The notes under the pieces: model-generated
What the model saw: the letters and a program-made list of their open reading frames with translations, nothing else
The model's database searches: none
What the model was told of the DNA's origin: nothing
Shown: positions 3,930 through 6,138 of the stretch, piece by piece
Layout: the number at the start of each line of letters is the position of its first letter
Position numbering within the stretch: position 1 is the first letter of the stretch
Position numbers and translations under genes: made by a program
DNA from: BTQM01 sp036985875
GTDB taxonomy: Bacteria; Patescibacteriota; Minisyncoccia; Phycocordibacterales; UBA1539
Reading direction: 5' to 3'
Length of the DNA: 6,138 nt
NCBI GenBank assembly: GCA_036985875.1
Contig: BTQM01000039.1
Location: forward strand, 1 to 6,138

Positions 3930-5594
3930 TTATGTGAATTGTTTGAGGACGTACCAGAGAAACCGAAGTCCAAAACCCGGCCCGGCTCCGTAATCAGACG
4001 CGTCTTTCTCAAACTGAGCGCCCACGTCAATGTACATCCATTCAGCGGGATCATATTGTAGGAAATCTGCAAGGAACACAATTCCTGCCGACTGCTCGCC
4101 AAAAGATATTTCGTTCACCAAGTCAGCACGGTCCCCCACATACTCGTTGTCAATATGATTGAGATGGCTAAGGGAAGGCCACAGAATGATCTTCTCCGCT
4201 GCATCCTGCTCGGCAACCCGCGCTTTTTTCTCCAAAGCCGGCGTTGCCGCAAGTACCTTGAGGATATCCGGCGCAAAACCGCTGATATCGCACAATGTTG
4301 CAACGGAGATAGTGCAATCGGGACGAAGATGTTTTTCCGAATATGCAATGGCATCCGCAAGAATGAGACGTCCCTCGCAATCGGTATTGATTATTTCAAC
4401 CGTCGTACCGTCAAATGCGCGCACCACCGAGTGAGGATCTATCGCTTGAGGGCCGATCGCATTGTGCACAACGGGCACCAGTGCGACAACTTCAACCGGA
4501 AGATGGTGCTCTTCGGCAAGTCGCACAGCTCCCAATACGGTCGCGGCGCCAGCCATGTCATAGTGCATGTTTTCATAGCTGCCGGTGAGCTTGAGGTCAA
4601 TCCCCCCGCTGTCAAACGTTACTCCTTTGCCCGTAAGAACGATCTTCTTCACCGGTTTCTCGCGCTCTGTAGCAGGCTTGTAGTGCACTTTCAAGAGCAC
4701 CGGCTCATGTGCACTCCCCTGTCCAACTGCGGCGATAAGACCGAAGCCGAACCTACGGAGTGTCTCCGTTCCGTAGATCAGCGATACATGCGTCTGCGGT
4801 GAGAACGAATGGCCTTTGACGCCCGCCCATGTCAGGGCTTTGCCCTTGTCTGCCTTCATCACTTGTTTCGGCGCGACCCCTACCGCATGTTCAATGAACA
4901 AGGAGGGGTATTTTTCGTTTGTGGGAAGCTCAATGAGCCGCCGCACATATGAGAGGGTGTTCCCCATGGACTTACCGTCCCCAATCGCTTTTTGGAAGAA
5001 TCCATCCACGGCCTTGCCGTAATGCCCAAAATATGTGAACGTAACAGACGTTATTTTCGGCTTTGGGTCCTTCTTGTACGCGTCTAGCGTATTGTTCCCG
5101 TAGATGATCGATTCGGTGATCGTCTGAACAAAAAGCATTAGTTTCTCCCGCTGGATATCGCTCACGATGTTTTTCGGATGGAATCTTCCCGGAAGCAGTA
5201 TTGTCATCTCCCGGAAATTTTTCTCGCGCAGCTGCTCCACGGCAAACACAGACCGCTCGCTCACCGTACGGTAAAAATTGATGTCATCAACCTTCCAGTT
5301 TTTCCTCTTCTTCCACGGGTATTGAATATATACGATACCCAGGATACACGTTTTCCTGTTCTGTCGTATCGGGAACAGCTGGAATGTGGTATTGTCTTTT
5401 GCCTTCATGCTGTCTGTCATTTTCCGAAGTTTCTCAATTTCGGGAAAATGATCCGAGATGGCCTTGTCTTCCTGCTCTTCAAATACATAGACCAGGGTTG
5501 GTACTCTCGCGGAGAGCTTCAGTTCGTCAAACGGCATAAAATAGAACTGGATATTTTCACTGTCCATGCCTTTATCCTCTCTGTCAACGTACAC
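3930..5594 (-). CDS. M17 family leucyl aminopeptidase (PepA-like), divergent
   Basis: M17 enzymes are cytosolic, usually hexameric di-metal peptidases that remove N-terminal residues. Numbering from the ATG at 5594 gives 554 residues. Residues 1-300 form the variable N-terminal domain and about 315-550 the catalytic domain. TGKGVTFDSGGIDLKLTG (321-338) carries metal ligand Lys323, Asp328 and active-site Lys335. YDMAGAATVLG (345-355) carries Asp346. NTDCEGRLILADA (403-415) carries Asp405, Glu407 and Arg409, the usual metal ligands and bicarbonate-binding Arg. AAVGQGS (288-294) is also family-like. All catalytic residues are present. Oddities are Cys406 in the family signature (normally NTDAEGR) and ATLCDISG in place of the usual ATLTGA. 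An alternative ATG at 5567 is preceded by AGAGAGG at 8 bases. The 5594 ATG has AGGT 4 bases upstream and a TATAAT at 5617-5612. A terminator follows the gene. Confidence 0.92.
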   Translation of the reverse strand: MYVDREDKGMDSENIQFYFMPFDELKLSARVPTLVYVFEEQEDKAISDHFPEIEKLRKMTDSMKAKDNTTFQLFPIRQNRKTCILGIVYIQYPWKKRKNWKVDDINFYRTVSERSVFAVEQLREKNFREMTILLPGRFHPKNIVSDIQREKLMLFVQTITESIIYGNNTLDAYKKDPKPKITSVTFTYFGHYGKAVDGFFQKAIGDGKSMGNTLSYVRRLIELPTNEKYPSLFIEHAVGVAPKQVMKADKGKALTWAGVKGHSFSPQTHVSLIYGTETLRRFGFGLIAAVGQGSAHEPVLLKVHYKPATEREKPVKKIVLTGKGVTFDSGGIDLKLTGSYENMHYDMAGAATVLGAVRLAEEHHLPVEVVALVPVVHNAIGPQAIDPHSVVRAFDGTTVEIINTDCEGRLILADAIAYSEKHLRPDCTISVATLCDISGFAPDILKVLAATPALEKKARVAEQDAAEKIILWPSLSHLNHIDNEYVGDRADLVNEISFGEQSAGIVFLADFLQYDPAEWMYIDVGAQFEKDASDYGAGPGFGLRFLWYVLKQFT

Positions 5595-5611
5595 ATGTAC
5601 ACCTGCCCCCC

Positions 5612-5617
5612 ATTATA
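5612..5617 (-). promoter_or_regulatory. Consensus -10 box upstream of the aminopeptidase gene
   Basis: A perfect TATAAT (5617-5612, minus strand) ends 17 bases before the ATG at 5594. The expected transcription start would leave a leader of about 11 bases carrying AGGT just before the ATG. No clear -35 box is found. The region 5595-5787 is divergent with radC and holds no gene that I can see. Confidence 0.45.
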
Positions 5618-5771
5618 CATAAAACTATAGCCGCCGCCACCTGTAATACATACCCTATTCATCACCTTAAAGAGTATTATCGAGAACCTGTATTCCAAGC
5701 CGGGGTGCCGGTTCCGTAGAAAAATTTGTAAGATTTGTGTTGCCGGGAAGGTTTCCCAATATGCCCCAACT

Positions 5772-5780
5772 TGTTATACT
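5772..5780 (+). promoter_or_regulatory. Extended -10 promoter of radC, leaderless spacing
   Basis: TGTTATACT (5772-5780) is an extended -10 box (TGn plus TATACT). It ends 7 bases before the first of three clustered in-frame ATGs (5788). A small inverted repeat, GGGAA/TTCCC (5745-5757), lies where a -35 box or operator would be. Confidence 0.6.
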
Positions 5781-5787
5781 GTAAGCA

Positions 5788-6138
5788 ATGATGACAATGG
5801 AAACATACGTGGTGCGGGACAACGATCTCATATTGGGCGATCAGGACAAGCATTACGTTCTAAAAATAAGGGATCTGCCTTCAGAAGAAAAGCCGCGCGA
5901 AAAACTGCTCAAGTACGGTCCCGTGGTACTCTCCGTGCAGGAGCTTTTAGCGATCGTACTGAACGTGGGCACTAAAAAAGAAGGAGTGCTTGAGATGACC
6001 TCTCGCGTGATCAAAGAATACGGAGAGAAAAGTCTCGCAAGCCAGACGAACCCCGAGTCGATGGCGAAGGATCTCGATATCCCTATAGTAAAAGCTACGC
6101 AAATCGTCGCGTGCGCCGAGCTGGGAAGAAGGTTCTTC
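5788..6138 (+). CDS. radC: DNA repair protein RadC (UPF0758), N-terminal part, cut by window edge
   Basis: The frame is open to the window end, giving 117 residues. After a short N-terminus (MMTMETYVVRDND) it reads IRDLPSEEKPREKLLKYGP (27-45), VLSVQELLAIVLNVGTKKEG (47-66) and VACAELGRRFF (107-117). These are the hallmark N-terminal domain of RadC/UPF0758, with its helix-hairpin-helix-like region. The C-terminal JAMM/MPN metalloprotease-like domain lies beyond the window. RadC is widely conserved, but its biochemical role in repair or recombination is unsettled. Three in-frame ATGs (5788, 5791, 5797) compete. 5788 is chosen because it lies 7 bases after an extended -10 box, as in other genes here, and no Shine-Dalgarno is seen. 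The gene is divergent from the aminopeptidase gene, with 193 bases between them. Confidence 0.93.
   Translation, partial: MMTMETYVVRDNDLILGDQDKHYVLKIRDLPSEEKPREKLLKYGPVVLSVQELLAIVLNVGTKKEGVLEMTSRVIKEYGEKSLASQTNPESMAKDLDIPIVKATQIVACAELGRRFF

Noticed and set aside
4155..4802. 215-residue plus-strand frame opposite the aminopeptidase
   Set aside because: It is antisense to the conserved catalytic domain and has no recognisable motif. It is a shadow of the real gene.
5690..5725. GC-rich stretch with a GGTTCC-like segment, considered as a tRNA
   Set aside because: No acceptor stem, anticodon arm or full T-arm can be built around it. Only short inverted repeats are present.

Overview
The window looks like chromosomal DNA of a Candidate Phyla Radiation (Patescibacteria, Parcubacteria-like) bacterium. 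This is inferred from the gene set and style, not from a marker gene. The pointers are a short RsmI without the C-terminal extension of the E. coli protein, a partial DUF4015-type putative glycoside hydrolase, a stand-alone 84-residue GIY-YIG protein, a membrane-anchored winged-helix protein, a divergent M17 aminopeptidase, several small membrane proteins, and few Shine-Dalgarno sequences. UAA, UAG and UGA all act as stops, so the standard bacterial code applies.

Layout from left to right. Positions 1-341 (-) hold the N-terminal part of a secreted or anchored DUF4015 protein, cut by the window edge. Positions 384-632 (-) encode a small two-helix membrane protein with its own promoter inside the end of rsmI. 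Positions 654-1337 (-) are rsmI. Positions 1338-1454 are a divergent promoter region with a strong hairpin. Positions 1455-1802 (+) are an unrecognised 115-residue gene followed by two tandem intrinsic terminators. Positions 1881-2621 (-) are an anchored or secreted thermonuclease. Positions 2647-2731 hold three contiguous or overlapping palindromes. Positions 2739-2993 (-) are the GIY-YIG gene, bounded by inverted and direct repeats. Positions 3004-3354 (-) are the winged-helix membrane protein, 3416-3802 (-) a DoxX-like membrane protein, and 3930-5594 (-) an M17 leucyl-aminopeptidase-like enzyme with a clear terminator. Positions 5595-5787 are a divergent promoter region, and 5788-6138 (+) is the N-terminal part of RadC, cut by the window edge.

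Most genes look like independent housekeeping or envelope units rather than one pathway. The minus-strand genes are tightly packed, but several have their own promoter-like -10 box 6-8 bases before the ATG (632, 2621, 3802 and, on the plus strand, 5788). That spacing predicts leaderless or nearly leaderless mRNAs. The most unusual piece is 2647-3030. There a GIY-YIG nuclease gene sits between terminal inverted repeats and a 14-base direct repeat, next to a stack of palindromes. The last codons of the upstream winged-helix gene lie inside one of the repeats. This looks like a very small mobile or repeat-associated cassette inserted at the end of that gene.
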